Positions 9,470-17,677 of a stretch of 32,922 nt of DNA are shown here, piece after piece. The stretch is from Verrucomicrobiota bacterium. Lineage in GTDB: Bacteria; Verrucomicrobiota; Verrucomicrobiia; Chthoniobacterales; UBA10450. The notes under the pieces are model-generated. The model was not told the origin of the DNA and made no database searches. It saw nothing but the letters and a program-made list of their open reading frames with translations. Location of the stretch: NCBI GenBank assembly GCA_005887825.1, contig VBQC01000177.1:1-32922 (forward strand). The letters run 5' to 3'. Made by a program: the position numbers and the translations under genes. Every line of letters starts with the position of its first letter. Within the stretch, counting starts at the first letter, position 1.

Positions 9470-9954
9470 CCGATCGCCTTGGGGATGCGCGCGTTCGAAT
9501 GCAATTGACCGTCCGTGAGAATCTTTGCGCGCAAACCGCCGTGGCCCTTCAGAAATTCTTCCGCGCCGGGCGCGATGGCGCGGTCCATCCAGTAGCACGG
9601 CCGGCATTCCTCTGTGCCGTGAAAATGCACTCCCTGGATTTCGAAGGCCTGGCCAATTAATTCATTAAGATCGACATCGCGCGTCATGACATTACGACGG
9701 ACTAACGCGGGCGAACAATCGTGCAACCTGAGGGTGCCGCAGAGTTCGTCAAAAACTTCGAGCGAGAAAAATGTGATCTGCCCTTTGTAATCATCTTTGA
9801 AATCGAAATAGCGATCGCCGCGAATCCCGAGTCCGGCGACGCAATCGATCATCGGCACTTCAATTGCCGGATACGCATCCGGTTCCCGTCCGTGATGACC
9901 CACAAAATTATGACCTGGCGAAATGTAAAGATGGCAGATTTCCACCGCCTTCAT
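9466..9954 (-). CDS. MOSC-domain protein
   Basis: GLGIRGDRYFDF, SPALVRRNVMTRDVDLNELIGQAFEIQGVHFHGTEECRPC; 4-nt overlap with mobA. Confidence 0.85.
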   Translation of the reverse strand: MKAVEICHLYISPGHNFVGHHGREPDAYPAIEVPMIDCVAGLGIRGDRYFDFKDDYKGQITFFSLEVFDELCGTLRLHDCSPALVRRNVMTRDVDLNELIGQAFEIQGVHFHGTEECRPCYWMDRAIAPGAEEFLKGHGGLRAKILTDGQLHSNARIPKAIG

Positions 9955-9980
9955 GCTAACATCGACCAGATTCGTTTCAC

Positions 9981-10796
9981 ATGAAAGAAAGCGGGATCGG
10001 TTCGCAAAAAATCATCCGGCGAAAACGCGACGGCGAACTGGAATATCTGCCCGATGATCTCACGATCGAAGAGCCGCTCGAGATTCATGTTGGCCGCCAA
10101 GTGTTGGCGACTACAATGCGCACGCCGGGTCACGACGAAGAACTCGCAGCTGGTTTTTTGGTCTCGGAGGCAGTTGTTCACAAGCGCGAGGAAATCGCAG
10201 AAATTTCCGCAAACAGTGAGAACACGGTTGTCGTCGATCTTGCCGCCGGCCTGCAACTGAAACTGAATTCATTACAGCGCTTCGGAACGATTTCATCCAG
10301 TTGCGGAATTTGCGGCAAGACCAGCATCGAAGCGATCCGGCAAAATTTTCCGGCAATCCAATCGCGCGGACTCAGGATTGATATCCAAACGCTGCTGTCG
10401 CTTCCGAAGCTATTGCGAAAACAGCAGGGCGATTTCGCGCGAACCGGCGGGATTCATGCCGCCGGAATTTTTGATTTGCATGCTCAACGCCAAATTGTGC
10501 GGGAAGATATCGGGCGTCATAACGCGGTCGACAAAGCAATTGGCCGCGCATTTCTCGATGGGCTACTCCCATTAGATCGGCATATTCTTCTAGTGAGCGG
10601 CCGTGCTTCCTTCGAAATCGTGCAAAAAGCACTCGCCGCTGGTATTCCGATCGTCGCTGCGGTCTCAGCGCCCTCGACGCTCGCAGTTGATTTTGCACGT
10701 GAAAGCAATCAAACGCTGATTGGTTTTCTTCGTCCGCCCTCGTTCAATATCTACTCACACATCGAACGCGTCATCCTGGAACGGATTGCGTGTTGA
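9981..10796 (+). CDS. fdhD: Formate dehydrogenase accessory sulfurtransferase
   Basis: TPGHDEELAAGFLVSEAV, SSCGICGKTSIE, FARTGGIHAAGIFD, REDIGRHNAVDKAIG, VSGRASFEIVQKA. Confidence 0.94.
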   Translation: MKESGIGSQKIIRRKRDGELEYLPDDLTIEEPLEIHVGRQVLATTMRTPGHDEELAAGFLVSEAVVHKREEIAEISANSENTVVVDLAAGLQLKLNSLQRFGTISSSCGICGKTSIEAIRQNFPAIQSRGLRIDIQTLLSLPKLLRKQQGDFARTGGIHAAGIFDLHAQRQIVREDIGRHNAVDKAIGRAFLDGLLPLDRHILLVSGRASFEIVQKALAAGIPIVAAVSAPSTLAVDFARESNQTLIGFLRPPSFNIYSHIERVILERIAC

Positions 10797-10808
10797 TGGT
10801 TATTGATC

Positions 10809-10959
10809 GGGTAGCGCATGCGTCTCGCGTGCTGGTTTCGGGGTCTCGCCGAAACGATCTTTTCTCTGAATTCCTTTCGAAGTGATAAGTATCGATCCAT
10901 AGGGAAAGTTCGCGACCGCGAGGACGCGCTCGCCAGCACGCGGGACGCGTACGCTACCC
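10809..10959. repeat. 151-bp element with 27-bp imperfect terminal inverted repeats
   Basis: gggtagcgcatgcgtctcgcgtgctgg (10809-10835) versus ccagcacgcgggacgcgtacgctaccc (10933-10959), 24/27 complementary; internal tttcggggtctcgccgaaa dyad. Confidence 0.8.
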
Positions 10960-11133
10960 CGAGGAATCCGCCGCTCATCCCGTTTTGCCCTCCCTGCCGG
11001 GAATACGCGAAAATCTTCCGCCGGTTGGCGCACCCGGGTGGCGGTTGTTCTGGATGTACGTTGGCCGGTGCCGTCTTTGCGCTCGCGAATTCGCCGAACG
11101 AGCGGCCAGCGCAAAAAAAAGGCGCCCAAGTAT

Positions 11134-12357
11134 TCAGCCGGACCGTTCGCGTCGCGGCGGCCTGACGATGATCGGGAGCAAAATCGAAATAGCCATCACC
11201 CCCGCGATGACATGGAGCGCTCCACCGTAATTTCCGGCAATCTCACGCATGCGCGCGATGTAGAGCGGCCCGAAAACGCTGGCAAAGCTCCACGCCGTCA
11301 GCATCAGTCCGTAAATCGGCCCGACGTTTTTCGGTCCAAAATAATCCGCCGTGAACGCTGGCATGGTGCCAAATCCTCCGCCGTAACACATGAGAATGAC
11401 AAAGGTCACCGTCGTCATCACCGAAGGCACCGTGATTTTTGGGAGAAACCAAAACAGCAGGACCTGCGCAATAAACATGATCCCAAATGTGGCGCGCCGC
11501 GTGAGGAGGTCGGACAGCCACGCCCAAAACACGCGGCCGACTCCGTTGCCGAGACTGGCGATTCCGACCATTCCGCCCGCAGCCAAGGCGCTCACGCCAG
11601 TGAGTTCCTGAAAGATCGGCGCTTCCTGTGAAATGACGGCGATGCCAGCGCACGTATTGAGAAAAAGAATCAGCCAGAGCACCCACCATTGCCAGGCTTT
11701 CAGCGCTTCTGAAAGGACGAAATCGTGCCCGGCCCGTTGCGAAGTTTCCTTCGCGCTCGGCGTCCACCCTTCCGGCACGAAACCTTCTGGGGGATTTTGC
11801 ATGAACAACGCTGCGATGATCGCGATGACAAAATACGCAACGCCGAGATACGCGAATGTCGGTAACACACCGACAGATTGAATAAGTCGCGTCGCCACTG
11901 GCGCGGTGATGAGCGCGCCGGCACCGAAACCGCCCACGGCGATGCCGGTGATCAGACCGCGTCGATCGGGGAACCATTTCACCAGAACTGCGACGGGAAC
12001 AATGTAGCCCAGGCCAAGACCGAGCCCTCCGATGAATCCGTAACTGAAATAGAGCCACCACAGATTATTCGCAGAGAAACTCGTCAGAAAAACGCCGAGG
12101 CCATAGAGCGCTCCCCCGGTGAGCGCGACGACCCGAGGCCCTTTTCGATTCATCCACAATCCGCCAAAGAATGCAGCGAAGCCGAGCACAAAAATGCTGA
12201 TCGTGAAGGTGAGCGTAACTTGCGAAATGCTCCAGCCAAACTGTTTCGACAATGGGATGCGAAACACACTCCACGCGTAAACGGCGCCTAGCACGATCTG
12301 GAGAAACACACCGGCGATCGCAACCACCCAGCGATTAGCAGTTTTCATAATTTCCAC
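11134..12357 (-). CDS. MFS transporter, OFA (oxalate/formate antiporter) family
   Basis: VLGAVYAWSVFRIPLSKQFGWS, GFIGGLGLGLGYIVPVAVLVKWFPDRRGLITGIAVGGFGAGAL; multi-TM. Confidence 0.87.
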   Translation of the reverse strand: MEIMKTANRWVVAIAGVFLQIVLGAVYAWSVFRIPLSKQFGWSISQVTLTFTISIFVLGFAAFFGGLWMNRKGPRVVALTGGALYGLGVFLTSFSANNLWWLYFSYGFIGGLGLGLGYIVPVAVLVKWFPDRRGLITGIAVGGFGAGALITAPVATRLIQSVGVLPTFAYLGVAYFVIAIIAALFMQNPPEGFVPEGWTPSAKETSQRAGHDFVLSEALKAWQWWVLWLILFLNTCAGIAVISQEAPIFQELTGVSALAAGGMVGIASLGNGVGRVFWAWLSDLLTRRATFGIMFIAQVLLFWFLPKITVPSVMTTVTFVILMCYGGGFGTMPAFTADYFGPKNVGPIYGLMLTAWSFASVFGPLYIARMREIAGNYGGALHVIAGVMAISILLPIIVRPPRRERSG

Positions 12358-12474
12358 TGTCGCTTACATCTACAAACCAATCGTGCCGTCAGAGAAGATT
12401 GGTTGGCTCATCGAGATTTCGAAGCTCGCTTCATCACCCTCTGGAACTGGAAGCGTGCGATGCAACGTTCAATT

Positions 12475-13623
12475 TCAATGGGCCGTCTGGATCTTTTCGT
12501 CATTCAGATCAAGTTCAAGCCCAAGCGTGGATCGCGGGTCGCGCGCGAACTTGAAACCAGCCAGCGGCGCGACAAGATCAATACCTCTCTCCAACGCAAG
12601 AATTTGAAAGCTTCTGCCGAGCATTTCCGGATGCAGCAGGGTTTGCAGCGCGCGCTTGATTCTCTCATCGACGTCACCAACGCAAACACGACGGTCCGGC
12701 AGCTGCCGGACCGTCGAGTTTGACGAGCGGGCTTGCAGCATCTCTGGCCATTCAGAGATGATTCCGGTCAGGAAATGATGTTGATCGGTGAATCCCGCGA
12801 TGCGCAGACCGTTTTTCTGTGCGCGTTCGGCGATGCTCGTCCAATTCACATGCGTGGTGATGTCCGCGTGGCCAATCTGCTCAAAAGATGAATCAAGAAA
12901 GCGATGTTTCGCGCGAACCTGCACCGTCTGGCGGAATTCATCGCGCGGAGATCCGTAATCGACCGCCATGACGTAACCACGCTGCAACTTTGCCGCGACG
13001 TTTTGGACCCAATCGAGTGCAGCCTGATTGATCGCAGCGCTGTTATCAACCGATCGCTCGACAAAAACAAATCTGTCTCGATCAAAATCAACCAGTTTTT
13101 CCCATCCGGGGCCGATCAGGCGCACCGGCATCGCGTCGAGTAATTCGTTGGAAAAATGAATGCCGACGAACGGCTCAATCGAATCGCGCCATTCCACTTT
13201 GTCGCGAAATGATTGGAGCGTTTGCAATTGTCGATCTTGCAGGATTGGAAACGGCTCCACGATTCGGTATCGCAAAACCGCAAAAAGGTCCGGGTAGCAG
13301 TTACGCGCCGACTCCAGCACGTCACGCGCAAAGTCACCATGATGCGCGCCTTGCTCGACAATGATGAAGTTGTCGGTTTCGCCAAGCCGTTCCCACACTT
13401 CGGCGAACTGCGCAGCCAACAGTTGTCCAAAAAGCGGACCGACGCTCACGTTCGTGAAGTAATCGCCGTGCCGCCCAATCGCGCACCGGCCAGAAGAATA
13501 ATATCCGTGCTCAGGATGATAGAGCGCCTGTTCCATGAACCATGAAAAGGAGACCGGGCCGCGGTTTTCAATTTCCGCGCGGATAAGGTCGATTAAGGCC
13601 GGGTTGCCAGGTTCAAGAGTCAA
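12475..13623 (-). CDS. MidA/DUF185-family SAM-dependent methyltransferase
   Basis: VSFSWFMEQALYHPEHGYYSSG, GRHGDYFTNVSVGPLFGQLLA, ELLDAMPV, MAVDYGSPRDEF, LLHPEMLGRSFQILAL. Confidence 0.87.
   Translation of the reverse strand: MTLEPGNPALIDLIRAEIENRGPVSFSWFMEQALYHPEHGYYSSGRCAIGRHGDYFTNVSVGPLFGQLLAAQFAEVWERLGETDNFIIVEQGAHHGDFARDVLESARNCYPDLFAVLRYRIVEPFPILQDRQLQTLQSFRDKVEWRDSIEPFVGIHFSNELLDAMPVRLIGPGWEKLVDFDRDRFVFVERSVDNSAAINQAALDWVQNVAAKLQRGYVMAVDYGSPRDEFRQTVQVRAKHRFLDSSFEQIGHADITTHVNWTSIAERAQKNGLRIAGFTDQHHFLTGIISEWPEMLQARSSNSTVRQLPDRRVCVGDVDERIKRALQTLLHPEMLGRSFQILALERGIDLVAPLAGFKFARDPRSTLGLELDLNDEKIQTAH
12689..12716. repeat. Perfect 28-bp palindrome inside a coding region
   Basis: cgacggtccggcag|ctgccggaccgtcg, 14+14 perfectly complementary, no spacer. 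Confidence 0.95.
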
Positions 13624-13707
13624 CGTTCAACTTTCGACGTTTCACGCGCAACGTTCAATGGCTGGAAATTCAGCGGGTGGCTGGAGTTGAATGTTGGGCG
13701 TTGAGCA

Positions 13708-16389
13708 TTGAGCGTTTGCCCCCTAGGTTGCGCGAGTTACTCGCTCCACGGCTTGAGAACATCCACGACATACCTGAAGCCTCCGCCGGGCTACCGCTTT
13801 CGTCCGCCCTGGTATTCGCGGCCGCAATTTTACATTCCCGTGGGCATCATTGCGGTGCTCGCTATCGTCTTTGCGGTTTACACTTCAGTTCTCGCCACCG
13901 ACTTGGGAGCTCATGCCAAGACTTTCGATCTGAACAAGCTTGAACAAATGGAATCGGCGAGCGTGATTCTCGATCGAAAAGGCAGAATCTTCGGCCAAAT
14001 CTACGTAGAGAACCGCGAGACAGTGCCGTACGATCAGTTACCACGCGATCTCATCAACGCGGTTGTCGCAGTCGAGGACGCAAAATTTTATCAGCATCAC
14101 GGATACGATTTGCTGGGGATTGTCCGTGCAGCGTTGAAAAACTTGACCGCCGGCCACGTGCGCCAGGGCGCGAGCACCATTACGCAGCAACTGGCGCGCA
14201 ACAGTTTTTCACTCAAGGAAAAGACATTTCGCCGCAAGCTGCTCGAAGTTTTTCTGGCGCGCCGAATCGAGGATCATTTCGGCAAACAAAAAATCATGGA
14301 GCTCTACCTGAACCGGATTTATTTCGGGGGCGGCCTGTACGGAGCGGAAGCGGCGGCGCGGGGCTACTTCGGCAAATCTGCGCGTGAAATGTCGCTGGCG
14401 GAATGCGCCACACTAGCCGGCCTGATTAAGAGCCCAAATAAATTATCGCCATGGAGCGATGGCGCCGCTTCACACGAAGCGCGCAATTACGCTCTCGATC
14501 GGATGCGCGATCTCGACTTTATCAGTCGCGAACAATCCGCCAAGGCGCGAACGGAAGAAATCGTTATCGGGAGCCGGCAAAACGCTCAAGGACAAACCTA
14601 CGCGGTCGATTACATCCGCCAGCAAGTGATCGCTGCAGTCGGATGGGACCGCGCGATGAACGAAGGTTTTCGCATTCGTACCACCATCGATGTCGATCTC
14701 CAGAAGGTTGCCGAGGATTCCATTCGCGCAAACCTCGACCGGGTTGAAAAGCATCCCGATTACAATCACCACACTTACGCCGAGTACGCGGCCACTTTCC
14801 GCAAAGCAAAAGCAAACGGCACCATGACCAACCAACCGGCCCCTGAATATCTTCAAGGCGCGGTAATCGGCCTGGATAACGAGACGGGCGATATCATGGT
14901 CCTCGTGGGCGGACGTGATTTTGAGCACAACCAGTATGACCGTGCGCTGCAAGCAAGGCGGCCAGCCGGAACGGCGATGCTGCCATTCGTTTATGCGGCT
15001 GCCTTCGAGAAAGGCATGTTCCCGGGATCACTCGTGGAAGATTCACCGCTCGATAATCGCGCGGTCATGATTGGCGGCACTACCGGCATTCTTGGCGAAT
15101 GGGGACCGGAGAGCGCTGAAAACCGCTATGAAGGCGCAATGACTGCGAGGCAGGCGCTGGCCAAATCAAAGGACGGCGCAGCCGTCCGTATCGGTATGAA
15201 CGCAGGCGTCGATTCGGTCTTGCAGCTCTGTTCTACCGCCGGCATTCGTTCGCCGCTGCGCCCTTATCCCGCCACGTTTCTGGGCAGCAGCGAGGTCACG
15301 CTCGCCGAGCTCGCGCTGGCTTACACAATATTTCCAAACGGCGGCTGGCGGGCAAGCACACCACACATTTTGGAGCGGATCGAAGAAAAGGACGGAACGC
15401 TGGTGTGGGACGCCAAGCGCAGTCGCGCCCGGCAAACAGTCATCAAACCTGAGACCGCTTACGAAATGCATTCCTGTTTGGTCGATGCGCTGCAATCGGG
15501 GACGGGAAAAACCGCATACACGCAATTTGGTCTGGAAAAGGTCCCGGCGGCGGGCAAAACCGGCACCGCCTACGATTTCACCGATGCTCTTTTTGCCGGA
15601 TACGATTCCAATTTTACCTGCGCAGTTTGGACGGGGTTCGACAAACCGCAAAAGATTTATCGCGGCGCGTTTGGGCGCGAGCTCGCGTTGCCGGTTTGGG
15701 TAGACATCATGAACGCGGCGGTCCGGCATTATGCGCCGCGCGAAATTAAGCAGCCGCCAAATCTAAAGGAGGTCGAGATTTGTTGGAAGTCCGGTCTGGT
15801 CGCCACTGATAAGTGTTATGACGCCGTGAAAACGGCGACCGGCGATACGGTTCAACGACGCACGACTTACATGGAGGTCGCGACGCCGGCGCAGGTGCCC
15901 ATGGAACCTTGTAATGTTCACGGCGAACCACGCACCCTGCTTGTCCGCGATCTTCCCTCCCGCGATTTGCCGCGCGCAGAGCTGGCTGTCGATCTTAGCG
16001 AAGTCACACCTGTGCCCGTGAGAAACCCAACGTTACTGGCGGACAAAGACCCTTACAATTCTCTCAAGCCAACCTCGAAACCAGAGCCAACGCCGGAGCC
16101 GGAAAAAGAAATGGCAGAAAATCAAAAGATCGAGAACGGACCGAGCGAGAGCCAGATGACATCTACGAAGCCCGCCAGTATTAGCGACCCGGGAGGGACG
16201 CCAATCAATCAAGCGGCCGAATCCGCTGTCCCAATCAGGAAAGCGATCCCGGTCGAGCCGCAGCATCCGGCAGCGGCCAGACCAGTCGAGATTCGGCGCG
16301 CGCTGCCAGTTAAGCCGCTCGATCAAGAAAAAGAGGACGGGACGCTTTTGAAATCAGTGACGCCGCCTCCGAGCGATCTGGACGAATAA
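13708..16389 (+). CDS. Class A penicillin-binding protein (GT51 plus degenerate transpeptidase domain)
   Basis: GT51: VEDAKFYQHHGYDLLGIVRAALKNL, GASTITQQLARN, ELYLNRIYFGGGLYGAEAAARGYFGK; transpeptidase KTGT at 15556-15567. Start uncertain (TTG at 13708 or 13753; no ATG in this part). Confidence 0.9.
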   Translation: MSVCPLGCASYSLHGLRTSTTYLKPPPGYRFRPPWYSRPQFYIPVGIIAVLAIVFAVYTSVLATDLGAHAKTFDLNKLEQMESASVILDRKGRIFGQIYVENRETVPYDQLPRDLINAVVAVEDAKFYQHHGYDLLGIVRAALKNLTAGHVRQGASTITQQLARNSFSLKEKTFRRKLLEVFLARRIEDHFGKQKIMELYLNRIYFGGGLYGAEAAARGYFGKSAREMSLAECATLAGLIKSPNKLSPWSDGAASHEARNYALDRMRDLDFISREQSAKARTEEIVIGSRQNAQGQTYAVDYIRQQVIAAVGWDRAMNEGFRIRTTIDVDLQKVAEDSIRANLDRVEKHPDYNHHTYAEYAATFRKAKANGTMTNQPAPEYLQGAVIGLDNETGDIMVLVGGRDFEHNQYDRALQARRPAGTAMLPFVYAAAFEKGMFPGSLVEDSPLDNRAVMIGGTTGILGEWGPESAENRYEGAMTARQALAKSKDGAAVRIGMNAGVDSVLQLCSTAGIRSPLRPYPATFLGSSEVTLAELALAYTIFPNGGWRASTPHILERIEEKDGTLVWDAKRSRARQTVIKPETAYEMHSCLVDALQSGTGKTAYTQFGLEKVPAAGKTGTAYDFTDALFAGYDSNFTCAVWTGFDKPQKIYRGAFGRELALPVWVDIMNAAVRHYAPREIKQPPNLKEVEICWKSGLVATDKCYDAVKTATGDTVQRRTTYMEVATPAQVPMEPCNVHGEPRTLLVRDLPSRDLPRAELAVDLSEVTPVPVRNPTLLADKDPYNSLKPTSKPEPTPEPEKEMAENQKIENGPSESQMTSTKPASISDPGGTPINQAAESAVPIRKAIPVEPQHPAAARPVEIRRALPVKPLDQEKEDGTLLKSVTPPPSDLDE

Positions 16390-16425
16390 CCGGTTTATCA
16401 CGCGAATTCGCGGGCTGATCCGACA

Positions 16426-17466
16426 ATGACATCACAAAGCACAGATGATTTCCGATTGACTGTTCTCAATCCGGGAGGTCGCGATCCGGAACAGCACTTT
16501 GGCGACGCGCCCGGTCCGGGCGGGGGAGGACATCCGCCCATCAATTTTCACGGCTACGCAGCGTGCACGCGGGGCGTTTTCCATTACGATACTCGGCGCG
16601 CGGTTGCGGAGGAAACGCCGGTTCTTCTTCTCTTGCGGGGCGAATTTCGCGCCTCGGAGCGGGCACTAGGCGAACTCCGGAAGCAAGAACGGACCGTCGC
16701 TGTTTCCCTGAAGGAGACCGGCCTGCATCAAATCGCCCAACAGTTATGCGATCACGGAAAGTTATCACGCTTCATCGCCATTTTGGCGCAAGCCGATGGA
16801 TGCATCGCCACTACACCGGAAGCTGCGGAAATCTACCAGCGCGTCCGCTGCAAACACGATCCCGTCACGGTCGCTTTTATTCCCACGCCTTATCCGGTCG
16901 AAGATCGAGAATGGAACTTTTCTGTGCCGCCTGACGAACAAGCAGGGATTTTTGTCGGCACACGCGAATTTGATGTGCCCTCGCGCAATCATTTCGCGGC
17001 TTTGCTGGTCGCACGACAGCTTTGTGAAGCGACCGGTGAACCAGTCACCGTCGTCAATCTGGATGGATACAAAGCGCGACGATTGCTCTGGGAGCTAAAA
17101 TTTCCCGAAGAAAAATTCCGGATCATTGAGGAAGAAAAATCGTATCCGGATTATCTGCGTATCGTAGCCCGGCACAAACTTGTTTTGCAACTGGACCGCA
17201 GCCACGTGCCCGGCCAGGTCGCAGGCGACACGCTTCTCTGCCAGACTGTTTGCGTTGGTGGCGATGGCGCGATTGAACGAATCGCATTCCCAAAAACTTG
17301 CGGCGAAGGAAAGACCATCGACCAAATCGCTTCCATCGCGCTCGAGTTATTGAAAAATGGCGATGCGCGCGCCGCGATTGTCGTTGAATCGCAACAACGC
17401 GCGCAGGAGCGGCTTTCTTTTCAGGCGGTCCGCTCGCAGTTGGCGACCTTTTTCGCGCGATTGTAA
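16426..17466 (+). CDS. Conserved hypothetical, glycosyltransferase-like
   Basis: Codon-rich ORF following the PBP; IFVGTREFDVPSRNHFAALLVARQL and TLLCQTVCVGGDGAIERIAFP suggest a GT-B-like protein; family not recognised with certainty. Confidence 0.6.
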   Translation: MTSQSTDDFRLTVLNPGGRDPEQHFGDAPGPGGGGHPPINFHGYAACTRGVFHYDTRRAVAEETPVLLLLRGEFRASERALGELRKQERTVAVSLKETGLHQIAQQLCDHGKLSRFIAILAQADGCIATTPEAAEIYQRVRCKHDPVTVAFIPTPYPVEDREWNFSVPPDEQAGIFVGTREFDVPSRNHFAALLVARQLCEATGEPVTVVNLDGYKARRLLWELKFPEEKFRIIEEEKSYPDYLRIVARHKLVLQLDRSHVPGQVAGDTLLCQTVCVGGDGAIERIAFPKTCGEGKTIDQIASIALELLKNGDARAAIVVESQQRAQERLSFQAVRSQLATFFARL

Positions 17467-17602
17467 CGGCGGTCTCTCCTAAGCCGCAACTCTTATGCCA
17501 GGGATCAGCAGCCTGGTGGTTTAGCCCACGAAACACGCGAATCACACGAACCAAAGTAAGGCTTCAGTGCCGGATGTTGTCTCTGAGATTTTTGTGTCCA
17601 TA

Positions 17603-17622
17603 GGGGCGCTTGTGTCAAGCGC
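17603..17622. terminator. Hairpin between convergent genes
   Basis: ggcgcttgtgtcaagcgcc: 8-bp perfect stem, short loop; a second stem aggcgt...acgcct follows. Confidence 0.4.
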
Positions 17623-17677
17623 CGAGCGATTGACTCCGAAGGCTTCGCGGTTGATCAGGCGTGTGCCACAAACGCCT

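Noticed and set aside
10797-11133. Possible small protein genes in the fdhD-MFS gap
   Set aside because: Candidate ORFs on both strands are translations of the TIR element and flank, with no independent coding evidence.
11038-11631. 197-aa + strand ORF
   Set aside because: Antisense to the OFA MFS transporter; charged low-complexity translation typical of GC-rich shadow ORFs.
11243-12061. 272-aa minus-strand ORF overlapping the MFS gene
   Set aside because: Alternative-frame shadow of a strongly coding MFS frame.
14470-14952. 160-aa ORF antisense to the PBP
   Set aside because: Fully inside a convincing CDS and without recognisable motifs.
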